A DNA stretch of 64,000 nucleotides from Locusta migratoria (GCA_026315105.1 CM048750.1:398907002-398971001), one strand, 5' to 3'; positions 45,433 through 57,067 are shown, counted from the stretch's first letter. Translations and numbers: made by a program. The notes: generated by a model from the letters alone, not told the origin.

Positions 45433-48366
45433 GTGAGATTAAGTAAAAATAAATTGCTTATTCCAGAGATCGACCAGTGCCCCAATAAAATAGACCCTGA
45501 CAGTGAAAACCAGGTCTCCAGGTTATTATACAGGAAAAACAATAGAGATGACAGTCATATGCCTTTAGTCATTGCATTTGTCAATGTGCAGTGTTTAAGA
45601 ACCAAAATAGACTTTTTATCATTCTTTGTAGAAGATGTTAAACCAGATGTCTTATGTATCTGTGAGCACTGGTTGACTGAAGCAGAAGGTGACTATTACA
45701 GATATATTGAATATTTGAATGTGGTAAATGCATGGTATCGAACAACTAAAATTCATGGTGGTGTATCTGTGTATGCAAACAAAAATCTTAGTGTAAAGGA
45801 AATAGACCTAAAAAGCTTCTCTACAGACCTAGATCTTGAATTGGCTTCACTAGTCTTAACAAATATTGATCTCATTATTATCTCTGTGTACCACTCACCA
45901 GACGGTAATTTTGAAAACTTTATTGCACAAATGGAGAACTGTTTGTCTTACCTAACTCGCCTTAAATCAAAAATTGCATTATTTGGTGACTTCAATGTGC
46001 ATATAGGTGATAGAAGTATCAAAGAGAGAGTCTTCATGAACTTAATAAACAGCTATGGACTATTTGTAGCAAACCGACTCCCAACAAGAGGTGATGCCTG
46101 TCTAGATACAGTTATCACCAACCTAAATACCTGGGATTATAATGTCAATGTAGTTGAACCAATGATTGCAGACCACAGTGCATTGGTAATGGAAATCAGT
46201 ATGAATGGCAACAATAAACTACAACCAAGCACATGGCACTCAAGCTACACATTCAGTAGAAGGGTTATCAAAGAAGACAGATTAAATGACCTAAAAACCG
46301 TCCTATCTGGTGTGAACTGGCAGCAAAAACTTGCAGAACTGGGAGCTAGTGACTCATTTGAATGTCTGTTCCAAACATTAAAAACAAAATTTGATGGTTT
46401 GTTTCCAATAATCCACAAGAAGGATCCTGCAGGCAAATTAAAAGGAAAGGACAAACCTATAACAATGAAAATGTGGTATACTCCTAAGCTAGACAGGTTA
46501 AAAGGCATTGTAGTAATGTTCAGGGACTGTATGAAGACAGCTAAAGATCTTCCAACTAAAGATCTGCTTCACTGTAAATACTCAATAGCTAAGAGAATTT
46601 ACAGAAAGGAAGTAGTGGAAGCAAAAAAGAAATATAATGAGAAGTTCATCAAAGAGGCTCACAACCCATGTAAAGCAGCTTGGAGTCTAGTAAATGAGCA
46701 CAGGAAGAAGCCTACTTCAGCCTTAAATTCCTGTAGTCCCGATGCCTTCAATCAGTACTTCATTAGGATAGTGAAGGATACTGTCAGTGAAATTCCAGAC
46801 TCAAGCTTACTTCTCACAAGTGATATAAAAAATGAACGCTGTAACAGAATTGTAAACTGGAAGGAAGTGCACCCTAATGACATAATAAAAATAGTGAGAT
46901 CATATAAGCATTCAGAGAGTGCAGATATCTATGGCATGTCTTGCGCAGTGCTAAAGAAAATAACTCCAGAGCTTGCCCAACCACTAGCCATAGTAATTAA
47001 CAGATGTTTATCCTCAGGTGTCTTTCCAGAATTCCTGAAATTGGCAAGGACAGTACCAGTCTACAAAAAAGGTGATCCATGTGAAGTGTCCAGCTACAGA
47101 CCCATTTCAATAATCCCCATCCTAGCCAAAGTTATGGAGTCTGTAATGAAACATCAGTTGCAAAATTATTTTGAAGAAAATAGGCTCTTCCAGGACATAC
47201 AGCATGGTTTTCGCAAGGGAAAGTCGACATTTACGGCAGCACTGGACTTGACTAAAAAGATAAGACAGGTATTTGAAGATAGAGAAAGTGTGGCACTGAC
47301 ACTCTGTGACCTGAGCAAGGCATTTGACTGCATCTCACACAAGATACTCCTCAATAAATTAAACTGTTATGGTGTTGGAGGTGCTGTTCTGGCAACTCTC
47401 CAATCTTATCTGGAAAACCGAAAGCAGGTGGTGTCAGTACATGGAGCCTTATCACAAGAACAAAAGTTGGAACATGGCGTACCCCAAGGGTCCGTCATAG
47501 GTCCTCTCCTGTTCCTAATATATATTAATGATATGGGCTGTAACAACCACATGTTACAGTTTGCTGATGACACCACTCTTTTTGCCAAAGGAAAAACTGC
47601 AGCACAAGCTCTTCAAGCAACAGACGACCTCTTCGAATACACAAAAGAATGGTTCATCAAAAATAAAATGAAACTGAATGAAGGAAAAACACAACATCTT
47701 ATATGCAGCCTTAGCAAAATTGGCTGTCACGAGAATATGGGAGCTGTTAGACTTCTAGGCTTCATGATTGACAGCAAACTTACAATGAATGAACACACAG
47801 TGTATGTATGCTCCAAGCTTTCCCGGGTAATATTCCTTCTGAGAAGGCTTAAAGGTACATTAACTGACCAATACCTTGTAACAGTGTATTATGCGCTATT
47901 TCATAGCCATATTAATTATGGCCTACTGCTATGGGGACATGCTGCAGGTTGTAAAGATGTGTTAATGCTACAAAAAAAGGCTGTCAGAATAATTACATCA
48001 AGCAAAAGATTGGACCACTGCAAGCCAATATTCAAACGGTTAGGTATTATGACGATCTTCAGCCAGTATGTGTTTTTATGCCTCGTGAGCATTAAAGAAA
48101 ACCAAGGCGAGTTCAGCATGAGGCAAGATATACATAACCATGACACCCGTAACAAGAGGAGCATTGAAATACCAAGCTGTCGTCTGACTGGAACAAAAGA
48201 CAGTTTTCCAATGGTTGCACTGAAAATGTTTAACTCACTGCCAAAAGAAGTGCAATCCCTGCCACCAGAACCATTCAAAAAGAAAATTGCACAGGACCTG
48301 AAAGAGCACCCACTGTACTCAATTGGTGAATTTTTCAACAGTGATGAAAGTGACTGGACAAAATGA
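45433..48366 (+). CDS. Endonuclease-reverse transcriptase, 977 aa, intact
   Basis: The protein nicks chromosomal DNA and reverse-transcribes its own RNA at the nick. The N-terminal apurinic-type endonuclease has NVQ (residues 51-53), the catalytic E in CICEHWL (78), GDFNVHIGD (about 185), the DTVITN block and DHSALVMEI. The reverse transcriptase has VYKKGD, SSYRPISIIP (about 554), GFRKGKST, LCDLSKAFDCISH (about 628), HGVPQGSVIGPLLFLIYIND and the complete catalytic FADD (710-713). The C-terminal HDTRNKRSIEIPSCRL block is common in CR1/L2/Daphne-like proteins. There is no stop or frameshift, unlike every other element here. The start is the first ATG after an AT-rich leader; another in-frame ATG lies at residue 43, just before the endonuclease. 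Exact clade uncertain. Confidence 0.9.
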   Translation: MRLSKNKLLIPEIDQCPNKIDPDSENQVSRLLYRKNNRDDSHMPLVIAFVNVQCLRTKIDFLSFFVEDVKPDVLCICEHWLTEAEGDYYRYIEYLNVVNAWYRTTKIHGGVSVYANKNLSVKEIDLKSFSTDLDLELASLVLTNIDLIIISVYHSPDGNFENFIAQMENCLSYLTRLKSKIALFGDFNVHIGDRSIKERVFMNLINSYGLFVANRLPTRGDACLDTVITNLNTWDYNVNVVEPMIADHSALVMEISMNGNNKLQPSTWHSSYTFSRRVIKEDRLNDLKTVLSGVNWQQKLAELGASDSFECLFQTLKTKFDGLFPIIHKKDPAGKLKGKDKPITMKMWYTPKLDRLKGIVVMFRDCMKTAKDLPTKDLLHCKYSIAKRIYRKEVVEAKKKYNEKFIKEAHNPCKAAWSLVNEHRKKPTSALNSCSPDAFNQYFIRIVKDTVSEIPDSSLLLTSDIKNERCNRIVNWKEVHPNDIIKIVRSYKHSESADIYGMSCAVLKKITPELAQPLAIVINRCLSSGVFPEFLKLARTVPVYKKGDPCEVSSYRPISIIPILAKVMESVMKHQLQNYFEENRLFQDIQHGFRKGKSTFTAALDLTKKIRQVFEDRESVALTLCDLSKAFDCISHKILLNKLNCYGVGGAVLATLQSYLENRKQVVSVHGALSQEQKLEHGVPQGSVIGPLLFLIYINDMGCNNHMLQFADDTTLFAKGKTAAQALQATDDLFEYTKEWFIKNKMKLNEGKTQHLICSLSKIGCHENMGAVRLLGFMIDSKLTMNEHTVYVCSKLSRVIFLLRRLKGTLTDQYLVTVYYALFHSHINYGLLLWGHAAGCKDVLMLQKKAVRIITSSKRLDHCKPIFKRLGIMTIFSQYVFLCLVSIKENQGEFSMRQDIHNHDTRNKRSIEIPSCRLTGTKDSFPMVALKMFNSLPKEVQSLPPEPFKKKIAQDLKEHPLYSIGEFFNSDESDWTK

Positions 48367-48424
48367 TAATATTTGTGTTGTATATGTCCAAATTGTAAAC
48401 CTTTTTTCTCTTTTTCTTCTTCTT

Positions 48425-48474
48425 TTATATATATGTATATGTATGTATGTATATGTATATGTATGTATGTATAT
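48425..48474. repeat. TATG/TATA-rich microsatellite
   Basis: Imperfect tatgtatatgtatgta units 60 bp downstream of the LINE stop codon. Confidence 0.85.
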
Positions 48475-48806
48475 AATCTTGACGCAGTCTGTCCAGTCAT
48501 GACTGGTAAACGACACAGAAATAGTAATAAAAGTAATAAAAGTAATATGATTATAGAGATTAATATTTATAACTGGTAAAATAAAACTGTACCTAATAGA
48601 TTAAGTGTCCAATACTACCAACAAAATGAAAATACTGCACAGTTACAATAATAATTGTTTTGTGTGTTTTATTTCAAATGAATTAAATATTCTACCAAAA
48701 ATCAACAGAACACTCAGTTAATGCAAAAATTACCTTTACCTTTATTACCATGTTTACATTGTTCACCAGCCATGGCTGGACAGATTGTGTCAGAACATAG
48801 AGATTA

Positions 48807-50638
48807 CATAGGATGTATCAAAAAGGATGGTGCTAACATACACGGTTGAAAGCACATGATAATAGAAGCCCCAGTAAACATGGGTCCACAAAGGAGCCAT
48901 TTGTGAGATAATTACAAATGTGTCGTTCCAAGCTGCCACTGACATCATTGTAAACATTGTCCTAGTTAGTACACATTAATTTGAAATTTAGATTTTACTA
49001 TTAAGATTTACATCACATTTACTTCACATCTCACTGACTTTATTGTAAACTTCGTCCTAGTGAGTATAAATTAATTTGAAATTTAAACTTAACTATTAGG
49101 TTTAACATCGCATTTACTTCACATTTCACATATGGATTACTTGTTAATGGAGATATTCAAAAGTGTCCTAGTGCCTGGATGCAATACTGTGCTCATCTCT
49201 GCAATTAATTTTGAATTCTTTTGAAATGCCCTGCAATTCTTGACAAGTGTGTTCAACTCTCCACTTCAGTTCTTCAAACATGTTAATAGATGTGCTGTAC
49301 ACTTTGCTTTTGAGGTGACCCTAGACACAAAAATCCAAAGGATTTAGATCATGTAGTCTTGGAGGCCAAAGTACAGATTCGCCTCAACCCATCCATCTTT
49401 GGCCATATCAGCACATTAATGCCGCCTCACAGCAGCAGGAGAAACATGTACAGGAGCTCCATCATGCATGTACCACAAACTCTGACATTGCTGAAGGAGA
49501 ACATCCTCAAGCAATCCTGGAAGATGCCGCAGAAACCTAAGGTACCTCCATCCATTAAGTTTTGGTGGAAGAATGTTTGGCGCAATGAGTTGATTACCTA
49601 GTACCTCTAACCACACATTCAGTGAGAAACTGCTGAAGTTGTGACTCATGAACAGCATGTGGGTTTATTTCACACCACAAATGTGTATTATGATGAATAA
49701 AAACACCATTGCATGTGAATCCTGCTTCGTCTGTAAATAAAATTATGAGGGTTGACTACAGCCTGTTGTTGACAAAACATCACTCTAGGGAAAAAATTCA
49801 CATCATTGAGACAATGAACTTGTTGGAGGTGGTAAGGATACAGTAAATTGTGGTGGAAAATTCTCCACACACTACTGTGTCTTAGTACAGGCATTTGTTT
49901 GCCAATTCTTGTTGTCAAGGTTCCTGGAGAGAACTATACTGCTTCCAACATCATATTGCCAACCTCAGGTGTAATGTGAGCAGGCTTACCTCCTGTTCTG
50001 CCATGTGCAAAACCCCCATGTTCTGCCAGGTGCCGATGAACTGTTGTAAAGTTATGACATTCAGGGTGTCTTTGATCAGAATATGTTTCTTGGTACAACC
50101 GTGCAGCCTCCTGTGCATTGCCATTAGCCCTACTACACATGAAATGCATATCCATATACTCTTTGTTACTGTAAGATTCCATTGTAACTACAACACAGAA
50201 TAAGTGGCACTCCGCAGATGTGACTGATGCCCTTTGAGACTGTGTACTGTATCCTTCCTTTACGTGCTGTGTGTATGGTGTGATTCCAACTCCATCTCTC
50301 ACAGTGTTCTACTGTGTAAAAAACGAATATAGGATAGCCTCAACTGTGTAAGGGATAAACTCTACAATGTTACAAACAATGCCGTTAGTAGTGGCTTCGA
50401 ACTCACGAATGCCTCATTTGTGGATCCATTTTCACTGGGACATTTTTGCTTCTATTATTGCGTATTTTCAACTGTGTAAGTTTACCCCATTCTTATTGAT
50501 ACACCGTGTATATTAGAACTATTAAATTATCTCACGAACGCCTCAATTTGTGGATGCATGTTCACTGGGACATTTTTGCTTCTATTATCGTGTACTTTCA
50601 ACTGTGTAAGTTTGTGCCATACCTGTTGATACACCCTG
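48807..50638 (-). mobile_element. mariner-like element with ~110-bp TIRs, right TIR duplicated
   Basis: The left TIR at 48807-48916 (aggatgtatcaaaaaggatg..., gataatagaag, gggtccacaaa) is repeated in inverse at 50400-50508 and again at 50530-50638, where the outer end reads ttgatacaccctg. The two right copies are direct repeats, about 85-90 percent alike, separated by about 20 bp. The transposase lies between the TIRs on the minus strand. The second right copy could mark a second, nearly deleted element, or replication slippage. Confidence 0.8.
49200..50182 (-). pseudogene. mariner-like transposase, decayed
   Basis: The N-terminus from 50182 reads MESYSNKEYMDMHFMCSRAN and NAQEAARLYQETYSDQRHPE, a helix-turn-helix region I recall as DUF4817 in many insect transposons. 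Further on come VWRIFHHNLLYPYHLQQVHC (49870), LNDVNFF, and near the C-terminus LNGWRYLRFLRHLPGLLEDV and WYMHDGAPVHVSPAAVRRHL (about 49500-49430), the catalytic HDGAP block with its D kept. The middle D region is interrupted by a stop at about 49687 and frames shift. Confidence 0.8.
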
Positions 50639-51417
50639 TATATTACAACTGTTAGAACTAAAAGTAAAATAATAAAAGAAATAGTACATAACACTTTTCT
50701 AAATATGGTTACAAACAATACTTTTATCTATTAAATTATGTCCAGTAACTTGTAAAGAAAAACTGAATATAGTGACTGTTGTTTGAGCACATGTGTTAGT
50801 CTTTTCTGAACATCCTCGGTGGTAATGCCCGAACATCTTAAGGCCAGCTGTGGGAAACCTGTCCATTGTCTTAACTAGGTGACAGCTTTGGATATCAATA
50901 TCAGCATTATTTTGTGTGTTGTAGTTATGATTCTTGTGTCTGTTGTAGAAGTATCCTTGATTTTTTTTATACTGATGAGAGAGTTAAAAGAATACTAATT
51001 GTATATTGTCATTATTCCCAACTACTTAAACAAGGGGTCTACATTGCTCTTGCTGTCAGGATCAAAATTTTTGTACTTCCAGAGAATTGTCCCCAACAGC
51101 AACAGTCCATATGTGATGTAGTGTGGAACTGTGATTAAATACTGCTCTGTTATTACACATTTCAGCATTCTGATGAGATAAATAACCCAGCATCCTTTAG
51201 TGTCTTAGCAGAATTTCTGCCCTTTGTTATTAATGTTGCATCATCAGCAGAGAGCAATATTTCACAAACAGATGCTGCTACCTAGTTAAATGAGGTCTCA
51301 AATTGATGTATATTGTTGAAATGAGATAGAATGGCTGGCCAGTACTTACCATTGTGCTGTACCGCCGATAGTAACACAAAATGAAAAAACAGAAAAAAAG
51401 GGGACAAAGGGACAAGC

Positions 51418-51442
51418 TTTCGGAACAGAGTTCCTTCGTCAG
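51418..51442 (-). ncRNA. Hammerhead-like core, left arm of the 51310 palindrome
   Basis: CTGACGA, the GGAAC/GTTCC hairpin with loop TCT, GAAA, then GCTTGTCC, on the minus strand. It is identical to the plus-strand core in the right arm because the arms are reverse complements. Confidence 0.45.
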
Positions 51443-51601
51443 GTGGGAGAGAAGGGAAGAATAAAGGATGGGAATAGAAGGGAAAGGTGGTTCACGACCT
51501 AGGTCATGAAGGTGGTGTTTCGGAAACACCACCTTCATGACCTAGGTCGTGAACCACCTTTCCCTTCTATTCCCATCCTTTATTCTTCCCTTCTCTCCCA
51601 C

Positions 51602-51626
51602 CTGACGAAGGAACTCTGTTCCGAAA
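51602..51626 (+). ncRNA. Hammerhead-like core, right arm of the 51310 palindrome
   Basis: CTGACGA (51602-51608), a 5-bp helix II with a 3-base loop, GAAA (51623-51626), then GCTTGTCC. The self-complementary AAGCTT after GA could give a dimeric helix III with U at the cleavage position. Helix I complementarity is only about two pairs, and the extra A before helix II is non-consensus. Confidence 0.45.
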
Positions 51627-51777
51627 GCTTGTCCCTTTGTCCCCTTTTTTTCTGTTTTTTCATTTTGTGTTACTATCGGCGGTACAGCACAATGGTAAGT
51701 ACTGGCCAGCCATTCTATCTCATTTCAACAATATTTATTATCTCTGAGGAGAATTTTCATCATTCTCAAATTGATGT

Positions 51778-53875
51778 GATAGTTGATGGTCAAAAAGCTC
51801 CCTTCAAATCACGTATTAAATGTAATACATTTCAGGAACATAGGATGATGGGACGGCGATTGGGTGTCAGAAGAAATAGCTATTTTGTACATAAAAAGTT
51901 GCATTGATAGAATATTTCGTCAGTATGCTGTTCCTGTGAGTCTAGTATTGATACTTTCTGTCAGTTGGTATGGGTAGAGGTTATACCTGACAACCAGAAT
52001 AAATTAATAATTGGATCTTTTTATCAGCCCCCTGACTCAGACGATGGAATTGTTGAAACGTTCAAAGAAAGCTTGACATACATTTAAAACAGGTACCCGA
52101 AGTATACTGTTATAATCAGTGGCGACCAATTTGATCTCGATATGTTGCCATAAATATGTAATCAAAACCGGAGTCAAATATAAAACATCATCCAAACTAG
52201 TTCTGTATGTGTGTTTTTTCTCCTAACAACAAATAGTTCTGAGCTAATAAAGAGCCACAAAACAGATACAGGTATTAGTGAACATAGAGTTGTAGTAGCG
52301 AGGCTGGATATTGAAATTTCCAAATGCACCAAAAATAAACAAAAAATATATCTATCCAAAAGAGCAGATAAAAATTTGCTGTGTGCTTTCCTTAGTGATA
52401 GTCTCCAGTCTTTCAAAACTAAAAATGCCAGTCTAGATCATTTCTGGCTTACTTTCAAAGACATATCAGAGAGATTTATACAGTATCAAATAAATTAATG
52501 AAAGAGGAGGCTGACCCCCATGGTACACAGAACAGGTCAGACCACTGTTTCAGTAGCAAAGAAAAACACATGCAAAATTTAAAGAGACACAGAATCCCCA
52601 AGACTGGCAATCTTTTACAGAAACTCGCAATCTAGCGCAGACGTCAATGCGAGATGCTTATAATAGTATCCACAACGAAATCCTGTCTTGTAATCTGGCA
52701 GAAAATCCAAAGAAATTCTGGTCATATGTGAAGGACACTAGCGGCAAAACATAAACAGTAGCTTCACTATGCAATATCAATGGTAATACTACAGATGACT
52801 GTACTGCTAAAGCAGAAATGCTAAACACAGCTTTCCGAAATTCTTTCACCAAAGAAGACGAAGTGAACACTCCAGAATTAGAACCAGTAACAGTTGCGAG
52901 CATCCGAAATTTAGACGAAGATGTTCCTCAAGTAGTAAAACAACTTAAGTCACTAGACAAACACAAATCTTCCGGGCCAGATTGTATACCAAGCTCTCAT
53001 ATACAATGGATCACTCAGTGAAAGATCCATACGCAAAGACTACAAAGTTGCCCAGGTCACTCCAATATTCAAGAAAGGCAATAGGAGTGATCCCCAAAAT
53101 TACAGGCCCATCTCATTGACGTCAATTTGCAGTAGGATTTTGGAACATATACTTTGTTCGAACATTATGAACTACCTCGAAGAGAACGACCTATTAAGCA
53201 ACAATCAACACAGATTCAGAATGTATCGCTCTCCTGAAACACAGCTTCCCTTTATTCACATGAAATTATAAGTGCCATCGACAAGGGATCTCAAATCGAT
53301 TCCATATTTCTGTATTTCCAGAAGGCTTTTGACGCTGTACCTACAAAGCAGCATCTGATGAAATTGTGTGCTTATGGAATATCGCCCCAATTGTGCGATT
53401 GGATTCGTGATTTCTTATCAGAAGGACACAGTTCATAGTAATTGATGGTAAATCATCAAGTAAAACAGAAGTGATATCTGGTGCCCCCCAGGGATGTATT
53501 ATAGGTCCCTTACTCTTCCTTGTGTCTATAAACAATTTAGAAGACAATCTGAACAGCTCTCTTACTTAGACTGTTCACGGATTATGCTGTTGTTTATCGG
53601 TTAGTGACATCAACAGAGGATCAAAAGCAATTGCAAAGTGATTTAGACAAAATTTCTATATGGCGCAAAAATTGATAGTTGACACTAAATGATGAAAAGT
53701 GTGAAGTAATATGCATGACCACTAAAAGAAATCTGCTGGACTTCAATTACTCGATAAGTCAGTCAAACCTAGAGGTCATAAATTCTACCAAATACCTAGG
53801 AGTTACAATTATGAACAACTTAGAGACTGGTTTGTGTCTGAGTGGTTCAGCTGAATCCATTATTCGTCGAATCTA
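51778..53875 (+). pseudogene. CR1/Jockey-like LINE endonuclease-RT, decayed, part 1
   Basis: Endonuclease remnant: KLIIGSFYQPPDSDDG near 52010. Reverse transcriptase: VKQLKSLDKHKSSGPDCIPS (52930-52990), NYRPISLTSICSRILEHI (53100), FQKAFDAVPTKQHLMKLCAY (53320), SGAPQGCIIGPLLFLVSINN (53480), and LNDEKCEVICMTTK (53685) then STKYLGVTIMNNLE (53795). The FADD position is a stop-ridden TVHGLCC-like frame near 53570. Many stops and indels are present. The copy breaks at about 53875 and its 3' end appears to lie at 56150-56655. Confidence 0.75.
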
Positions 53876-56149
53876 GCACACTGGCTTGGGATTCGAGACT
53901 CAATGCATAAAGGCCGAATACTACCAAATCCAAAGTGTTATATGGAAACCTTCAGTTATGAGTGTTGTAGTTTACTTTGCATAACAGTGCACTTTCGTTT
54001 CCGTTATTTTACTTTATTTTCCATAGATCCGTTGAAAGATATGACATCATAAAACGAAACGATCTCACTTTGAATTTATTCAAGTGAAACCACTACGAAA
54101 CGTATGCTGTTGTGAAAACAATCTAGTGTAGTTACCCAAATCTAAGCAAAAAGCAAACAAAGTTCTGAAAAATGGCGCTAAGAGCTGCCACAAGCAACTT
54201 TTCCCATCTAATATAAGCAGTGCTACACAGACTTCCTTTGCAGGCACAAATATAAATACTGGCACTAAAACCTTTGCACTCATAAAAAAGTTTTTTTAAA
54301 AAAAGAAGACAAGTCTAATTTCCATTTTATTTTTGACTATTGAATTTTAATACACCATCCAACGAAGGTTATAGAACTTTAGTATTGCAGCCGTTCAAAT
54401 ATTAGTAGCAACAAAAATCAATTTCTTTACGTAAATACTAACAGTACGTAATGCTATAGGACTCTTGCATGAGTTTCCTCATTCTGATTTCACATATTCA
54501 ATCATCGAATTTTGTGAAGTGCTGGAGTGTGTGAACTGTAATGAAGCAGTAGGATTTCAAGAAGATAGTTATCGGTATTTATTATGTGGAAAGAATTTCT
54601 AATCGTCAATTTAGCAACCACTTGATGTCTGTTTCAATAAATCGTTTAAGGTCAAGCTTAAACACGTGTTCACTGACTGTCTTTCGAAAAGTGACGGGCT
54701 GTGTAAAACACGCAAGTGTGCCAATGGAATAATGATAAGTGAAGTGGTTCCAAATCAGATTGCATAACAGTTTGATATCTAATGCACTAGTTTCTACGAG
54801 GGGTGATGCTGTATAGTACGAAGGAACTGAATAACAAAGAATAAAGTGATGGTGATTCAGAATTACCATACCGTCATCTATTTGCTATTATAAACATATT
54901 GTAAAATTTGTATTATAAGTCTAATAAAATTGTTTTCTATTTCCGCAATTAGTTTCATAGTTATTTCCATTTAGTAAGTGTTTGGTGTTGCAACAGCAGC
55001 CGTACATTTGCAGTCTTATCTAAAAGCTACTACGTAAAGCTGACTGGCAAGCATCTCTGTTGCATCAATATACCTTCGTGCTACAACTTTCGTGTTTTTA
55101 TATTATGGACAAGGGATTGTTCCCATGAATCGTCTATCTTCGCCATAGAATAATATGAATGTAAACATTATCCCATGTAATCTTCCGTGTTAGCTGTTGC
55201 CGTATTTAAATTCCGTCCTCCTAACAAACCCAATAGACAACGGCAAACATGGGAGAATATACGTATCACATTAATGTTTACATATCTGTTATTCTTATGC
55301 TGAATGGGAATAGTCAGAAATGAAGCTAGGCAACTGACTTCTACTACTGATTTTTAAAACTTCTATGAATATAAATTCTGTGCAGACAAGTTACTTGATC
55401 TTAAATGTTAAGAATAAATAAATCTACAAAATACCCTTTCTTAACCCTCCGGAATGCACAATATGTGCATTAAGTAGCCTACTTTTCACAGTTCTGAAAT
55501 GTCTTCCTGGCAATAACAATACACACACGTCAAATTAACGCAGATTTCTCTGTGTCTGAATGTCCTGTCCGTCACTCGTGGAATGCCTGATATGTCACTA
55601 TAAAATTATTTAACATTTACACATCCTATTTTTTTAAGAATCTACTTTTCAAACTTCCAAAATATCTACTCATCTTTTCAGGTTTTATTTTTTACTCTTC
55701 CCCTTTGAAAAAAGAAAAAAATACTTAATCCTTTCCGTTATAAGACCATTATGGATTATTTTTTATTTCATCAAAGTGAAACAGTTTGTAAAAGAGCAAA
55801 GAAAGTTTCTTATTATCTTTAGAGCATCTAAACAACATATATCTCAAAATGTTTCATACACATATCTTTTAAGGGGACGGGGGATATTAAAAAATCCTTA
55901 AGATTTCAGATAAAAATCTAAATGAAATTTTAATTTCTTAAATTTTACTGTAATATCATCATTATCTTCATCTGTGGCTTTGATTGAGTAGTAATTCTTT
56001 TTAAATGCATGTACTTCAGTTGAGAGATTATTTGGGTTCGAGTTTCGGAAGATTCAATTTGGGTTCGAAATTCAGCACATGTTTTATTTAAGATTCGCTA
56101 TTTGGATTTGATTAGGTAAAATTGGGATTTGATCCATCCCTAGAAAATA
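53876..56149. other. 2.3-kb insertion or filler inside the LINE
   Basis: Sequence between the two LINE parts. It contains a second copy of the dispersed repeat of 297-600 (at 54162-54450). The right edge has 'tttgggttcgaaattcagc' and 'gggatttgatccatccctag'. No transposase or clear TIR pair was recognised, so the nature of the insertion is open. Confidence 0.45.
54162..54450. repeat. Dispersed repeat, copy 2 (partner at 297-600)
   Basis: gttctgaaaaatggcgctaa, 'ttcaaatattagtagcaaca' and 'caatttctttacgtaaatac' parallel copy 1 in order and orientation. Indels between the blocks show that both copies are old. Confidence 0.55.
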
Positions 56150-56655
56150 TTGTGGGGAAAGCGAACCAAAGGTAACATTCCATTGGCAGAATGCTTCGAA
56201 GATGCAACAGCTCCACCAAAGAGACTGCCTACATCACACTTGTGCGTCCTCTCCTGGAGTACTGTTGCCTAGTGTGAGACACTCACCAGGTGGGACTGAT
56301 GGAAGACATTGAGAAATTTCAGAGAAGGGCAGCTCGTTTTGTTTTATCACATTACAGGGGGGAAAGTGTCACGGAAATGTTGTGCATGATTTGAGGTGGA
56401 AATCATTAAAGGAATTTGCAAAATTTCAATCACTGACTTTTCCTTCTGAATGTGAAAATATTTTACTAGCACCCACCTACATAGGGAGACATGACCATCC
56501 CAATAAAATAAGAGAAATCAGATTGAAAACGGAACAATTTAGGTGTTCTTTCTTCCCGCAGGCTATTAGAGAATGGAACAGTAAAGAAAGGTTGTGGAAG
56601 TGGTTAATCAACTCTCTGCCAGACACTTAAATGTATCTATGTAGATGTAGAAGTA
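56150..56655 (+). pseudogene. CR1/Jockey-like LINE 3' end, part 2
   Basis: The plus strand encodes KETAYITLVRPLLEYCCLVW, then ARFVLSHYRGESVTEML, then YIGRHDHPNKIREIRLKTEQ and RCSFFPQAIREWNSKERL, ending at a TAA (56628-56630) and a 'tatctatgtagatgtag' tail. These are thumb and C-terminal blocks of the same kind of LINE as 51778-53875. One frameshift lies near 56385. Confidence 0.75.
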
Positions 56656-57067
56656 TTTATTTTATTGAATATGTTGCACAACCTCTGCCCAACTTTTTCC
56701 TGATCTTTAAGTATTTTGTTTAGTCATACTACTCAACATTTTGATATAATCTGGCTTAGTGGGTAAGTGTGAAGTTACATATGAAAAAGTTGCTGGTTTA
56801 ACTCTGATTTACTGCTAATATCTTCTTCTGTCACTCATCAGTTATTTCACCCAACCAGCAATGAAGACTGCTCAGCCACAGCACAGTTCCATATTAAACT
56901 GCAGGTTCTCTGGTCTGGCTGTGCATGTCAATTTGAAGGCAAAAGACAGACAAGGGCATACTACATCCATTAGGACCATACTAAATTATTAAGCTGTTCA
57001 CAATCTAACTTTGGGCTGACAGCAGCTTCACCTATCTTACTAATTAATCTGCTTAAAAATGTTTATG

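Larger units (their letters stand above)
45300..48550 (+). mobile_element. Non-LTR retrotransposon (CR1/L2/Daphne-like), intact ORF2
   Basis: The element contains one intact reading frame and, 150-190 bp after its stop, an 'agtaataaaagtaataaaag' repeat that could be its 3' tail. The 5' boundary is unclear: about 300 bp separate the Helitron end from the start codon and no ORF1 is present, so the copy is either 5'-truncated or has no gag. A TATG-rich microsatellite lies at 48425-48474. No target duplication was recognised. Confidence 0.65.
51310..51763. mobile_element. PLE snapback palindrome with 14-bp target duplication
   Basis: Arms 51310-51521 and 51523-51734 appear identical over 212 bp with a one-base turn at 51522 (gtgtttc-g-gaaacac). 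The right side continues 29 bp to the same terminus as the PLE at 2113 (ggagaattttcatcat). tctcaaattgatgt flanks at 51296-51309 and 51764-51777. Hammerhead-like cores lie on both strands. It inserted at or just upstream of the decayed LINE at 51780. Confidence 0.92.
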
